Source: Azoarcus indigens
GTDB lineage: Bacteria; Pseudomonadota; Gammaproteobacteria; Burkholderiales; Rhodocyclaceae
DNA length: 64,000 nt
Assembly: GCF_004361735.1 (NCBI RefSeq)
Contig: NZ_SNVV01000002.1
Span: 1 to 64,000, forward strand
Direction of reading: 5' to 3'
Shown here: positions 43,328-51,542 of the stretch, piece by piece
Position numbering within the stretch: position 1 is the stretch's first letter
Layout of the letters: each line of letters opens with the position of its first letter
The notes under the pieces: model-generated
What the model was told of the DNA's origin: nothing
Seen by the model: the letters and a program-made list of their open reading frames with translations, nothing else
Databases searched by the model: none
Translations under genes and position numbers: made by a program

Positions 43328-43818
43328 GGAAGCGCGGCAGCAAGCGTTGCGGTATTGCTGCCGCGCTGTCGCTGTCGGCCCTGCTGGTGGCAGGCGCCGG
43401 CGGCGCGCAGGCGGCGGAGGAGGGCGAGGCGCTCTTCAATCAGCACTGTGCGGTCTGTCACCAGCCGGGCGGCGTCGGCGCTCCCGGCCTGGCGCCGGCC
43501 CTGGCCTCGCTGCTGGGCAAGCGGGTGAGCGCGCCCGGCGGGCGGGAGTACCTGCCGCGGGTGCTGCTCGGCGGCCTGTCCGGCGCCATCGTCGCCGGCG
43601 GCGAGAAGTTCAACGGCATGATGCTGCCCTTCCCGCAACTGCACGATGAGCAACTGGCGGCGCTCAGCCACTACCTGCTGGGCACCCTGAACAAGGACAC
43701 GCTGGCGGCCGACTTCGCGCCACTCACCGCCGCCGACTTCGCTGCCTGGCGCGGCAAGCCGGCGAGCAGCGCGGAAAACCGCAAGCTGCGCACGCAGCTG
43801 GATGCGGCAGGGCAGTGA
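43324..43818 (+). CDS. Periplasmic cytochrome c of the aau operon (first)
   Basis: A 164-residue protein starting at GTG that overlaps the aauA stop. A signal peptide ends near GGAQAAEEG. One class I c-type haem motif, CAVCH, occurs at about 42-46 within EALFNQHCAVCHQPGG. A downstream Met in NGMMLPFPQL is the likely sixth ligand. Coupling to the TTQ subunit suggests that it accepts electrons from the dehydrogenase in place of azurin or amicyanin. The extension after the haem domain (LTAADFAAWRGKPASSAENRK) is unassigned. Confidence 0.87.
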   Translation: MRKRGSKRCGIAAALSLSALLVAGAGGAQAAEEGEALFNQHCAVCHQPGGVGAPGLAPALASLLGKRVSAPGGREYLPRVLLGGLSGAIVAGGEKFNGMMLPFPQLHDEQLAALSHYLLGTLNKDTLAADFAPLTAADFAAWRGKPASSAENRKLRTQLDAAGQ

Positions 43819-43820
43819 CC

Positions 43821-44255
43821 ATGCGCCGCGCCCACCTCATAGCGCTCCCCGCGCTGCTCGCCCTGCTGGGCATGGCCCAGCCGGCCCAGGCTGATCCGCG
43901 CATGGACTACATGCTGCATTGCTCCGGCTGCCACCGCCCCGACGGCAGCGGCGCCCCGCACGCCGGCGTGCCCTCGCTGGTCGGCCGCATGGGCTACTTC
44001 GCCCGCAGCGCCGAGGGCCGCGACTACCTCATCCGCGTGCCCGGCACCGCCAATTCGCCGCTGGACCATGCCGCCACCGCCAGGGTGCTGAACTGGATGA
44101 TGGACAACTTCAGTCCCGCCGAACGCCCGGCTGGCTACCAGCCCTACACCGAAGCCGAAGTCGCCGAGGTGCGCGCCAACTGGCTGTCCAACGCGGCCGA
44201 CGTGCGGATGAAGCTGGTGGCGGAGATGAAGCAGCACGGTTATCCGGTGGATTGA
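43821..44255 (+). CDS. Periplasmic cytochrome c of the aau operon (second)
   Basis: About 144 residues, with start ATG at 43821; a GTG at 43815 overlapping the previous stop is an alternative. A signal peptide (ending AQPAQADP) precedes the haem motif CSGCH (about 34-38) in DYMLHCSGCHRPDGSG. The later NWMMDNFSP supplies candidate Met ligands. It is the last gene of the aau operon and may hand electrons from the first cytochrome to a terminal oxidase or reductase, possibly the nitrite reductase machinery encoded nearby. Confidence 0.87.
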   Translation: MRRAHLIALPALLALLGMAQPAQADPRMDYMLHCSGCHRPDGSGAPHAGVPSLVGRMGYFARSAEGRDYLIRVPGTANSPLDHAATARVLNWMMDNFSPAERPAGYQPYTEAEVAEVRANWLSNAADVRMKLVAEMKQHGYPVD

Positions 44256-45074
44256 AGCCGGGCAGGGCGCAGGCGCGGTTCGACCTCTCGGGTGTCGGCC
44301 GCGCCTGTTGCCGTTTACGGCGGCCGCGCTGCGGGTCCAGGGGCATATAGCGGCGGGCTGTGTGGGCAAGCGGGCGCACGGACCTGTGTGAAAGACCTGA
44401 GGAGCAGGAGCCGCAGCGCAGGATCAGTGGCGCAAGGTCAGTGGCGGAGGCTGAACGGCACAGGATCGGCAGGGCAAGATCAACGACGCGCGGGAGTTCC
44501 GGCGGCCAAGCCGCCCCGCAGGTTCTCCCCCTCCCCCTGGCGGGGGAGGGGGAGAGGGGGGGGCGCGTCAGGGTGCCCGTGTTGAACCCAGGCGCAGCCG
44601 CCTATCGCTGCGAGGACATAAGGCAGACAAGCCCCCCATCCATCCCCCGCGCCCGGCGCTGCCCGCGCGCCGCACCGCGACCATGCACGCCACCCCGCGC
44701 TCCCGCCTTGGCGCACCGCCGTGGGGCATGTGCTTGCGCAACACGCTTGATGCGGCGCGATGGCAGCCCCTTCCACCCTCTCCCGATACCGGCTTCGCCT
44801 CCCGTGCCAATGGTATTTCTCCGACCGCAGGCAGCAGGGAACTGCTTCCCGTCGCGGGCACCAGGCTCCGCCGCAAATGTATTGCGCTGGCTGGAAAGTG
44901 GCCAATTCGAATTGCTGAATGAATCAATTCGAGAAGGCAATTAAGACGAATTGTACAAATCTCCATTCCAATTCCAGCTGCCCGCTTTGCGCCGCAACAG
45001 CGCCCCGCCGCCGGACCGGCAGGAATCTTGCAATGCAGCATCGGCAATAGCGCGGCATGACCCTGCGCAATTCC

Positions 45075-45089
45075 GGTGCGTAATGCACC
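45075..45089 (+). promoter_or_regulatory. GGTGC/GCACC dyad upstream of the opine-dehydrogenase-like operon
   Basis: GGTGCGTAATGCACC has perfect 5-bp arms. The piece AATGCACCT is shared with the palindrome before the AraC-type gene at 32778-32797. It may be an operator, but lies almost 300 bp from the gene. Confidence 0.4.
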
Positions 45090-45125
45090 TAGAGCGTGAA
45101 AATGCTTTAGTTTCAGAGTGATGTG

Positions 45126-45162
45126 CGCACGAATTTGGGGATTGACGCCCCATCTTCGTGCG
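45126..45162 (+). promoter_or_regulatory. Interrupted palindrome, operator or leader hairpin
   Basis: CGCACGAA pairs with TTCGTGCG at the outside, and GGGG pairs with CCCC inside, separated by short unpaired spacers around ATTGACG. It stands about 210 bp before the first gene of the downstream operon. The symmetry fits either a dimeric regulator site (the operon encodes a MarR protein) or an RNA hairpin. Confidence 0.5.
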
Positions 45163-45372
45163 ATTGAACAGACGTTTATCCACTTCTTGCAATTCCGCCA
45201 TTTGATCGACTTGGGCTCCGTTGACATACATGCATGTGCATGCATTAATGAAAAACAGAGCGCGGTGCTTCATCTCGAAATCGCTGATGCCGCCTCGGAT
45301 CATTTCCATCGACACGCTTTATTTGCGTGCGCAAATGCGTGCTCATACATTTAATTGAACGGGAGGCAAACC

Positions 45373-46452
45373 ATGCGGATTGCAGTGCTGGGTGGGGGTA
45401 ACGGGTGCTATGCGTCGGCGGTCGATCTTTCGGAGGCCGGACACGAGGTGCGCTTCTGGCGGCGGGATGCCCAAGGTCTGGCGCCGGTGCTGAAGAGCGG
45501 CAAGATCACGGTGAAGGACATCGACGGCAAGCGCGAGGTGACCATCGCCAAGCCGACCACCGACATCGGTGAAGCGGTGCGCGGCGCCGAGCTGATCGTG
45601 ATCCCGACGCCGGCTTTCGCGCAGGAGGACATCGCCCGCGCCATGGCGCCCCATATGGAAGACGGCCAGGTCATCTTCCTGCCGCCGGGCACCTTCGGCA
45701 GCTTCGCCATGATGAAGGCCTTCCGTGCCGCCGGCTGCAAGGCCGACATCACCATCGGCGAGACCGGCACGCTGCCGCACCTTACCCGCAAGCACGGTCC
45801 GGCCGAGGTGGCGATCACCATACGCGCCACCCGCCTGCCCACTGGCGTGTTCCCGGCCAAGAACGGCGAGCATGCCTTCCGCGTGCTGCGCGCCGCCTAC
45901 CCGTCGGTGGAGCCGATCGAGGATGCGCTGTCCGGCGCGCTGATGAACGCTGGCCCGGTGATCCACCCGCCGCTGATCATGATGAACGCCGGCCCGCTGG
46001 AGCACTTCGAGGCCTGGGACATCCACAACGAAGGCACCCAGCCCTCCATCCGCCGCGTCACCACCGCGCTGGACCACGAGCGGATCGCGGTGCGCGAGGC
46101 ACTGGGCTACAAGCCCTCCCACTTCCCGCTCAGCGACCACTACGAGAACGACCAGTGGATGTATGGCGATGCCCACAAGCGCCTGGTGGACAGCGGCGAC
46201 TGGCGCGAGCGCATCGACCTCACCGCCCACCGTTACATGACCGAGGACATCCACTACGGCCTCGCCCTGCTGGTGTCGGTGGCGGACTGGGCCGGCGTGA
46301 AGGTGCTGACCGCGAGCGGCCTGCTGGCGATCGCCTCCGGCGTCTGCGGCAAGGATCTGCGCAAGGGCCCGCGCACGCTGGAAGCCTTGGGCCTGGCCGG
46401 CCTCAGCCGCGAAGAGATGGCCAAGCTGCTGAATGACGGATTGCCCGCATGA
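45373..46452 (+). CDS. NAD(P)-dependent opine/octopine dehydrogenase-family protein
   Basis: A 359-residue enzyme starting MRIAVLGGGNGCYASAVDLSEAGHEVRFWRRD, with GGGAGG upstream. The Rossmann motif GGGNGCYASA and the downstream VIPTPAFAQEDIARAM match the glycerol-3-phosphate/opine dehydrogenase superfamily. The C-terminal part with NAGPVIHPPLIMMNAG and HFEAWDIHNEG is the octopine/nopaline dehydrogenase domain. Such enzymes reductively join or oxidatively split an amino acid and a keto acid. Its stop overlaps the next gene (ATGA), and it is co-transcribed with an ABC importer, suggesting catabolism of an imported opine-like compound. Confidence 0.87.
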   Translation: MRIAVLGGGNGCYASAVDLSEAGHEVRFWRRDAQGLAPVLKSGKITVKDIDGKREVTIAKPTTDIGEAVRGAELIVIPTPAFAQEDIARAMAPHMEDGQVIFLPPGTFGSFAMMKAFRAAGCKADITIGETGTLPHLTRKHGPAEVAITIRATRLPTGVFPAKNGEHAFRVLRAAYPSVEPIEDALSGALMNAGPVIHPPLIMMNAGPLEHFEAWDIHNEGTQPSIRRVTTALDHERIAVREALGYKPSHFPLSDHYENDQWMYGDAHKRLVDSGDWRERIDLTAHRYMTEDIHYGLALLVSVADWAGVKVLTASGLLAIASGVCGKDLRKGPRTLEALGLAGLSREEMAKLLNDGLPA

Positions 46453-47450
46453 GCGGGGCGCCGCAGGAAGCCCTGGTCGGCGCGCTGGGCGCCGGCCGCA
46501 TGGGGCGCGGCATCGTTCTCGCCTTCGCCCTGGCCGGGCGCGAGGCGGTGCTGCTGGACATCAAGCCGCGCGAACGCGAGGCGCTGGCGAAGCTGAAGGC
46601 GGAAGCCGAGGCGGAACTGCGCGCCAGCCTGGCCACGCTGGTGGAACTGGGCGTGGTGAAGGCGGAGGTGGTGGAAGCGGTGGTGAGCCGGGTGCGCATC
46701 GTCGGCCGCGACGAAGCGCCGGCCTGGCTGGGCCGCCTCGGCCTGGTGTTCGAAGGCGTGCCGGAAACGGTGGACGCCAAGCGCGAGGCCTTCGACTACG
46801 CCTGCCGCTTCCTGCCGGAAGACGCGCTGCTGGCCTCCACCTCGTCCACCATCCTCTCCACCGAGCTGGCGGCGCTGGTGACGCGGCCGGAGCGTTTCCT
46901 CAACGCCCACTGGCTGAACCCGGCCTACCTGATTCCGCTGGTTGAACTGTCGCCGCACCCCGGCACCGCGCCGGATGCGACCCGCCGCATGACGGAGATG
47001 CTGGAAGCGGTGGGCAAGGTGCCGGTGGTGTGCGCTGCCCAGCCCGGCTACATCGTGCCGCGCCTGCAATCGTTGGTCATGAACGAGGCCGCCCGCATGA
47101 TCGAGCAGGGCGTGGCCACCGCCGAGGACATCGACAAGGCCACCCGCTACGGCTTCGGCATCCGCTACGCCGCCATGGGCGTGGTCGAGTTCATCGACTT
47201 CGGCGGCGCCGACATCCTCTATTACGCCAGCGGCTACCTGGCCAAGGCGCTGGACGACAGCCGCTACGCCTGCCCGCCCATCGTCGAACGCAAGATGGCC
47301 GAGGGCAACATCGGCCTCAAGACCGGCGAGGGCTTCTATGACTGGCGCAAGGTGGACCAGCCCGCCTACCGCCGCCAGGCGCTGGCGCGGCTCACCGAGC
47401 TGCTGCGCATGAACGAGCTGCTGCCGCCCGATGGCGAAAGGCGGGGCTGA
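46449..47450 (+). CDS. 3-hydroxyacyl-CoA dehydrogenase-family enzyme
   Basis: A 333-residue protein with an N-terminal NAD-binding domain (LVGALGAGRMGRGIVLAFALAGREAVLLDIK) and a C-terminal domain containing NPAYLIPLVELSPHPGT and RYGFGIRYAAMGVVEFIDFGGADILYY. LASTSSTI and the His-containing FLNAHWLNPAYL carry the expected catalytic Ser/His region of 3-hydroxybutyryl-CoA dehydrogenases. Related proteins also include carnitine dehydrogenases. It overlaps the opine-dehydrogenase-like gene by four bases, so the two dehydrogenases may act in sequence on one substrate. Confidence 0.88.
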   Translation: MSGAPQEALVGALGAGRMGRGIVLAFALAGREAVLLDIKPREREALAKLKAEAEAELRASLATLVELGVVKAEVVEAVVSRVRIVGRDEAPAWLGRLGLVFEGVPETVDAKREAFDYACRFLPEDALLASTSSTILSTELAALVTRPERFLNAHWLNPAYLIPLVELSPHPGTAPDATRRMTEMLEAVGKVPVVCAAQPGYIVPRLQSLVMNEAARMIEQGVATAEDIDKATRYGFGIRYAAMGVVEFIDFGGADILYYASGYLAKALDDSRYACPPIVERKMAEGNIGLKTGEGFYDWRKVDQPAYRRQALARLTELLRMNELLPPDGERRG

Positions 47451-47539
47451 ACGCGCATTTCCCTTCGCAACGCCGCAGTACAGAACAGAAACGAAACGTG
47501 TAGTCCCCGCAGTTCCCCTCAACGATGGAGATGACGAAC

Positions 47540-48526
47540 ATGATGACGTTTTCCGGGTCCTTCAAGCGCCTGCTGTGTGCCGGCCTGCTGGCGGCCTCGC
47601 TGCCTGCCACGGCGGACGTGCCGACCATCCGGGTGGGTTGGACGATTCCTGCCGAGGAAGCCAAGTACTGGATGATGCGCCGGCCGGATGCTTTCCCGGA
47701 CCTGGGCAAGAAGTACAAGATCGAGTGGGTGCAGTTCCAGGGCACCGCGCCCATGGTGCAGGCCATGCTCTCCGGCGCGCTGGACTGCTCCTCGCAGGCG
47801 CCGCTGTCGCTGGGGCAGGGCGCCGCGGCCAGCGATCTCAAGGCCTACATCCTCGCCCAGCACGTGGGCGAGAAGCCGGGCTCCTTCTCGGTGTACTGGG
47901 CGGTGCCGGAAGATTCCCCGATCAAGTCCATCGCCGACCTCAAGGGCAAGACGGTGGGGGTGAACGTCTACGGCTCCGGCGTGCATGGCGGCATGGCCAT
48001 GCTGCTGAAGAAGAACGGCATCGACCCGGAGAAGGACATCAAGCTGGTCGAAACCGGCTTCCCCGGCTCGGAAGCGGCGCTGCGCGGCGGCCGGGTGGAC
48101 GTCGGCGTGTTCGTCCAGCCCTTCGCCTCCCGCGCCGAAGCCAAGGGCGGCGTGCGCAAGCTCTTTGCGCTGTCCGATCTCATGCCCAACACGGTGCACG
48201 TGATGGAGGTGTGCAAGAAGGATTGGGTGGATGCCAACGTCGAGACCGCCAAGCTCTACACCCGCGACATGACGGCGGCGATGAAGATGGCGCTGGACAA
48301 CCGCGATGAAACCATCAAGGTCGTCTCCGAGGTGACCCGTGCGCCGGCCGCCGCGCTGGAGCCCTACCTGCTGAAGGCCAACGATTTCGCCCACGATCCG
48401 ACGATGAAGCCGGACTTCGCCGCGGTGCAGACCATGTTCGACATGTACACCGAGCTGGGCATGATCAAGAAGCCGCTGAAGGTGGACCAGTTCCGTCGTG
48501 ACGACGTCGTCGCGCCGGTGAAGTAA
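47540..48526 (+). CDS. ABC transporter substrate-binding protein (nitrate/sulfonate/taurine type)
   Basis: About 328 residues. I choose the ATG at 47540 (MMTFSGSFKRLLCAGLL), which has GGAG at a proper distance; starts from 47525 are possible. A signal peptide ends near PATADV. The mature chain shows the NMT1/SsuA-type fold: IRVGWTIPAEEAKYWMMRRPDAF, EWVQFQGTAPMVQAMLSGALDCSSQAPLSL, SIADLKGKTVGVNVYGSG. The ligand is unknown; the dehydrogenases upstream suggest an opine- or carnitine-like compound rather than a sulfonate. Confidence 0.88.
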   Translation: MMTFSGSFKRLLCAGLLAASLPATADVPTIRVGWTIPAEEAKYWMMRRPDAFPDLGKKYKIEWVQFQGTAPMVQAMLSGALDCSSQAPLSLGQGAAASDLKAYILAQHVGEKPGSFSVYWAVPEDSPIKSIADLKGKTVGVNVYGSGVHGGMAMLLKKNGIDPEKDIKLVETGFPGSEAALRGGRVDVGVFVQPFASRAEAKGGVRKLFALSDLMPNTVHVMEVCKKDWVDANVETAKLYTRDMTAAMKMALDNRDETIKVVSEVTRAPAAALEPYLLKANDFAHDPTMKPDFAAVQTMFDMYTELGMIKKPLKVDQFRRDDVVAPVK

Positions 48527-48554
48527 GACAGCAGACAGGCAGGAGAGCGGCACC

Positions 48555-49343
48555 ATGTCAGAACCGATGATTGCCATCCAGGGCCTCACCAAGCGTTTCT
48601 CCACCGCCGACGGCCGCAGGCACCTGGCCATAGACGATGTGAACGTGGAAGTGGCCGAGGGTGAGTTCGTCTCCATCCTCGGCCCGTCCGGCTGCGGCAA
48701 GTCCACCCTGCTGTACATGGTGGGCGGCTTCGTGGCGCCGTCCTCCGGCGCCATCACCGTGCAGGGCCGGCCGGTGACCGGCCCCGGCCCGGACCGCGGC
48801 CCGGTGTTCCAGGAGTTCGCGCTTTTCCCCTGGAAAACGGTGCTGGAGAACGTGATGTACGGCCTGCGCCAGCAGGGCGTCTCCAAGGCGGAAGCGGAGG
48901 CGCGCGCCCGCGCGCTGCTGGACATGGTGCACCTCAAGGACTTCGCCGACTTCTATCCCAAGGAACTCTCCGGCGGCATGCGCCAGCGGGTGGCCATCGC
49001 CCGCACGCTGGCCTATCAGCCGCAGATCCTGCTGATGGACGAGCCCTTTGGCGCGCTGGACGCCCATACCCGCACCGTGCTGCAGAACGAGCTGCTCGGC
49101 ATCTGGGAGCGCGACCGCAAGACGGTGCTGTTCGTCACCCACGGGGTGGACGAGGCGGTGTTCCTGTCCGACCGGGTGGTGGTGATGACGCGGGCGCCGG
49201 GCCGCATCAAGAAGGTGGTGGAGATAGACCTGCCGCGTCCGCGGGTGCGCGCCGAGCTGCTGGTGAACCGGCGCTACCAGGAGTACATCGTCGAGCTGGA
49301 GCAGCTCATCGAGGACGTACACCTGGAGGCCGCCGGCGCATGA
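48555..49343 (+). CDS. ABC transporter ATPase (SsuB/TauB type)
   Basis: A 262-residue ATPase, with start codon 5 bases after GGAGAGCGG. Walker A GPSGCGKST is at about 43-51, the Q-loop region is VFQEFALFPWKTVLENV, the signature is LSGGMRQRVAIARTL, Walker B is ILLMDEPFGALD, and VTHGVDEAVFLSDRV follows. The FPWKTV and SGGMRQR forms are typical of nitrate/sulfonate importers. It overlaps the first permease by 4 bp. Confidence 0.92.
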   Translation: MSEPMIAIQGLTKRFSTADGRRHLAIDDVNVEVAEGEFVSILGPSGCGKSTLLYMVGGFVAPSSGAITVQGRPVTGPGPDRGPVFQEFALFPWKTVLENVMYGLRQQGVSKAEAEARARALLDMVHLKDFADFYPKELSGGMRQRVAIARTLAYQPQILLMDEPFGALDAHTRTVLQNELLGIWERDRKTVLFVTHGVDEAVFLSDRVVVMTRAPGRIKKVVEIDLPRPRVRAELLVNRRYQEYIVELEQLIEDVHLEAAGA

Positions 49344-50134
49344 AGTCCGCTCTACGCAAGCTCGGCCCGGCCGCCAGCACGGTGCTGTCGCTGGGCGCGC
49401 TGCTGGTGCTGTGGGAGATCCTCGCCCGGCTGGCGCAGATCGACGGTTTTCCGCCGGCCACCGAGGCACTGGTGCAGGTGCCGCTGATTCTCGGCGAGCG
49501 CGAATCCCTGGCCAGCATAGGTGCCTCGCTGTGGCGCATGTTCCTCGGCGGCGCGCTGGCGCTGTGCTTCGCCGTGCCGGTGGGGCTGGCGATGGGCCGC
49601 AACAAGCGCATCGCCCAGGCCCTCAACCCGGTGCTCACCGCCGCCTACCCGATCCCGAAGGCGGCGCTGATGCCCATCATCATGCTGTGGTTCGGCGTCG
49701 GCGACCTGTCCAAGGTGCTGGTGATCTTCCTCGGCGTCAGCCTGCCGCTGATCTATCACAGCTTCCACGGCGCCCACGCGGTGGACGAGAAGCTGCTGTG
49801 GTCCGCCATGGCCATGGGCATGAAACCGGTGGCGCGGCTGTTCAAGGTGGTGCTGCCCTCGGCGCTGCCGGACGTGCTGCTGGGCTGCCGCGTCGGCCTG
49901 GCGATGGCGCTGATCGTGATGATCAGCTCGGAGATGATCGCCCGCCAGTCCGGCGCCGGCGACCTCCTGTTCAACGCGCTGGACATGGCTTTGTACGGCG
50001 ACGTCTATGCAATGATCGTGATCCTCGCCGCCATCGGCTTCGTGCTCGACTGGGTGTTCGAGCGGGTGCGCCGCCGCCTGGTGCACTGGGCGGAATCCCG
50101 CCAGGACGCGATGGTTCCGGGAGGTGGAGTATGA
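49340..50134 (+). CDS. ABC transporter permease 1 (SsuC/TauC type)
   Basis: A 264-residue permease starting MKSALRKLGPAASTVLSLGALLVLWEILARL, overlapping the ATPase stop (ATGA). It has about six membrane helices and the EAA loop AMAMGMKPVARLFKVVLPSALPDVLLGCRVGLA. It pairs with the second, distinct permease encoded downstream. Confidence 0.9.
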   Translation: MKSALRKLGPAASTVLSLGALLVLWEILARLAQIDGFPPATEALVQVPLILGERESLASIGASLWRMFLGGALALCFAVPVGLAMGRNKRIAQALNPVLTAAYPIPKAALMPIIMLWFGVGDLSKVLVIFLGVSLPLIYHSFHGAHAVDEKLLWSAMAMGMKPVARLFKVVLPSALPDVLLGCRVGLAMALIVMISSEMIARQSGAGDLLFNALDMALYGDVYAMIVILAAIGFVLDWVFERVRRRLVHWAESRQDAMVPGGGV

Positions 50135-50208
50135 GTGCTTCTGCACGTACCTCCGCGGGCGGCGCTCTCCCGCCCGCGGGAGGCGGATCGCGCAGTGAAG
50201 GGGGAGTC

Positions 50209-50988
50209 ATGAGCGCAAGCAACATCTTCGCGGGCGAGCGGCTGCGCGGCACCGCCGCCTCCGTCCTGCCATTGGCCGTGATCCTGCTGGCCTGGGAAGC
50301 GGTGTGCCGCGCCGGCCTGGTGGCGCCCACGCTGCTGCCGGCGCCTTCGGTGGTGCTGCTGCGCTGGATAGCGCTGCTGCCCGATCCGGATTTCCTGCAC
50401 CACGTTGCCCAGACCATGATCCGGCTGCTGTCCGGCTTTGCCATCGCGCTGGCGGCCGGCGTTTCCATCGGCCTGCTCGCCAGCCGTGGCGGCGGCGGGC
50501 TGCTGGAGCCGGTGATACGGGTGCTGGCGCCGATTCCCAAGATCGCGCTGTATCCCGCCTTCGTGCTCATCTTCGGTTTCGACCATGCGTCCAAGATCGC
50601 CCTGGTGGTGGCGGACGCGGTGTTCCCCATCCTGCTCGCCACCTTCCACGGTGCGCGGTCGGTGGAGCCCAAGCTGCTGTGGTCGGCCTGGGCGGCAGGG
50701 GCGAGCCGGCGGGCGACCATCTTCACCGTGGTGCTGCCCTCGGCGCTGCCCTCCATCCTCACCGGCTGCAAGATCGCGCTGCTGATCTCCTGCGTCACCG
50801 TCTTCCTGGCGGAGATGATCTCCTCCACCGACGGCCTGGGGCATTTGCTGATCCGCTCCGCGCGTTCTTTCCGTATCGTGGACATGTTCGTGCCGCTGGT
50901 GACCATCTCCACCATCGGCCTGCTCCTCAACGCCGCCCTGGTGGCGGTGCGCAACCGCCTGCTGGTCGGCCATGGTAACCATCGATGA
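50209..50988 (+). CDS. ABC transporter permease 2 (SsuC/TauC type)
   Basis: About 259 residues from ATG at 50209 (MSASNIFAGERLRGT), with AAGGGGGAG upstream. A start at 50131, overlapping the first permease stop, would add 26 Gly/Ser/Arg-rich residues. Six helices and the EAA loop AWAAGASRRATIFTVVLPSALPSILTGCKIAL are visible. SsuC-type importers normally use one permease as a homodimer, so two different subunits in one operon suggest a heterodimer. The stop overlaps the MarR gene. Confidence 0.88.
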   Translation: MSASNIFAGERLRGTAASVLPLAVILLAWEAVCRAGLVAPTLLPAPSVVLLRWIALLPDPDFLHHVAQTMIRLLSGFAIALAAGVSIGLLASRGGGGLLEPVIRVLAPIPKIALYPAFVLIFGFDHASKIALVVADAVFPILLATFHGARSVEPKLLWSAWAAGASRRATIFTVVLPSALPSILTGCKIALLISCVTVFLAEMISSTDGLGHLLIRSARSFRIVDMFVPLVTISTIGLLLNAALVAVRNRLLVGHGNHR

Positions 50989-51434
50989 ACCGCGCCCCGA
51001 ACCCGGCCTATCCCGGCCATCACCACTTCCTGCCCTATCTCATCAACCGCGTCACCAGCTTCCTCAACGTCGAGTTCCAGAAGGTGCTGGACGGCTACGG
51101 CCTGACGCTGACCCACTGGCGGGTGCTGGCCTTCCTCGCCGAGCAGGACGGGCTCAGCGTCAGTGCCCTGGCGGATGCGACGGTGACCGAGCAGTCCACC
51201 TTGTCGCGCGCGCTGATGAACCTGGAGAACCGCGGCTACATCAGGCGCGAACCCAGCCCGGAGGACAACCGCTCGGTGAACATCTTCCTGGTGCCTGAGG
51301 GCAGGGCGGTGTTCGACCTGGTGCTGATGCGGGCGCTGACGATAGAGGCGGCGGCGCTGGAGGGCATTCCGGCCGCCGAGCTGGAGACACTGCGCGACGT
51401 GCTGCTGCGCATCGCCAGCAACCTGCGGCCCTAG
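50985..51434 (+). CDS. MarR-family regulator
   Basis: A 149-residue protein whose start overlaps the permease stop (ATGA). The winged helix is clear: LTHWRVLAFLAEQDGLSVSALADATVTEQSTLSRALMNLENRGYIRREPSPEDNRSVNIFLVPEG. It is the last gene of the operon, so it probably regulates its own operon in response to the imported compound. The dyads at 45075-45089 and 45126-45162 are candidate sites. Confidence 0.9.
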   Translation: MNRAPNPAYPGHHHFLPYLINRVTSFLNVEFQKVLDGYGLTLTHWRVLAFLAEQDGLSVSALADATVTEQSTLSRALMNLENRGYIRREPSPEDNRSVNIFLVPEGRAVFDLVLMRALTIEAAALEGIPAAELETLRDVLLRIASNLRP

Positions 51435-51454
51435 CGCAGCCAGCCGCACACGAT

Positions 51455-51488
51455 GAAGCCGCCGGTACTCGAGGAGTCCGGCGGCTTC
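51455..51488 (+). terminator. Hairpin after the MarR gene
   Basis: GAAGCCGCCGG pairs with CCGGCGGCTTC, and the loop can itself pair ACTC with GAGT. It lies 20 bp after the MarR stop. Only a short pyrimidine run follows, so it may be bidirectional and serve the convergent TetR gene too. Confidence 0.65.
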
Positions 51489-51542
51489 CTCATTTCCGGC
51501 CCGCGGGTGGCCGGAGGGTGGCCTCAGGGGGGGGCCGCGGGG

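Larger units (their letters stand above)
44256..45372. other. 1.1-kb intergenic region with repeats and dyads
   Basis: No gene is supported. Short frames on both strands are Arg/Pro-rich shadows or lack family content. A long C-run/G-run dyad at about 44524-44560 (CTCCCCCTCCCCC pairing with GGGGGAGGGGGAG) is a member of the dispersed repeat also seen near 6830 and 26300. Further right, in a markedly more AT-rich part, are a GGTGC/GCACC dyad (45075-45089) and a 37-bp interrupted palindrome (45126-45162), both likely regulatory signals for the operon that starts at 45373. ATGCATGTGCATGCAT (about 45227-45244) is a third palindromic patch. Confidence 0.55.

Noticed and set aside
44941-45315. A 124-codon minus-strand frame in the AT-rich leader before the opine operon
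   Set aside because: No recognisable domain or signal; the region is better explained as a regulatory leader with palindromes. A small novel protein cannot be wholly excluded.
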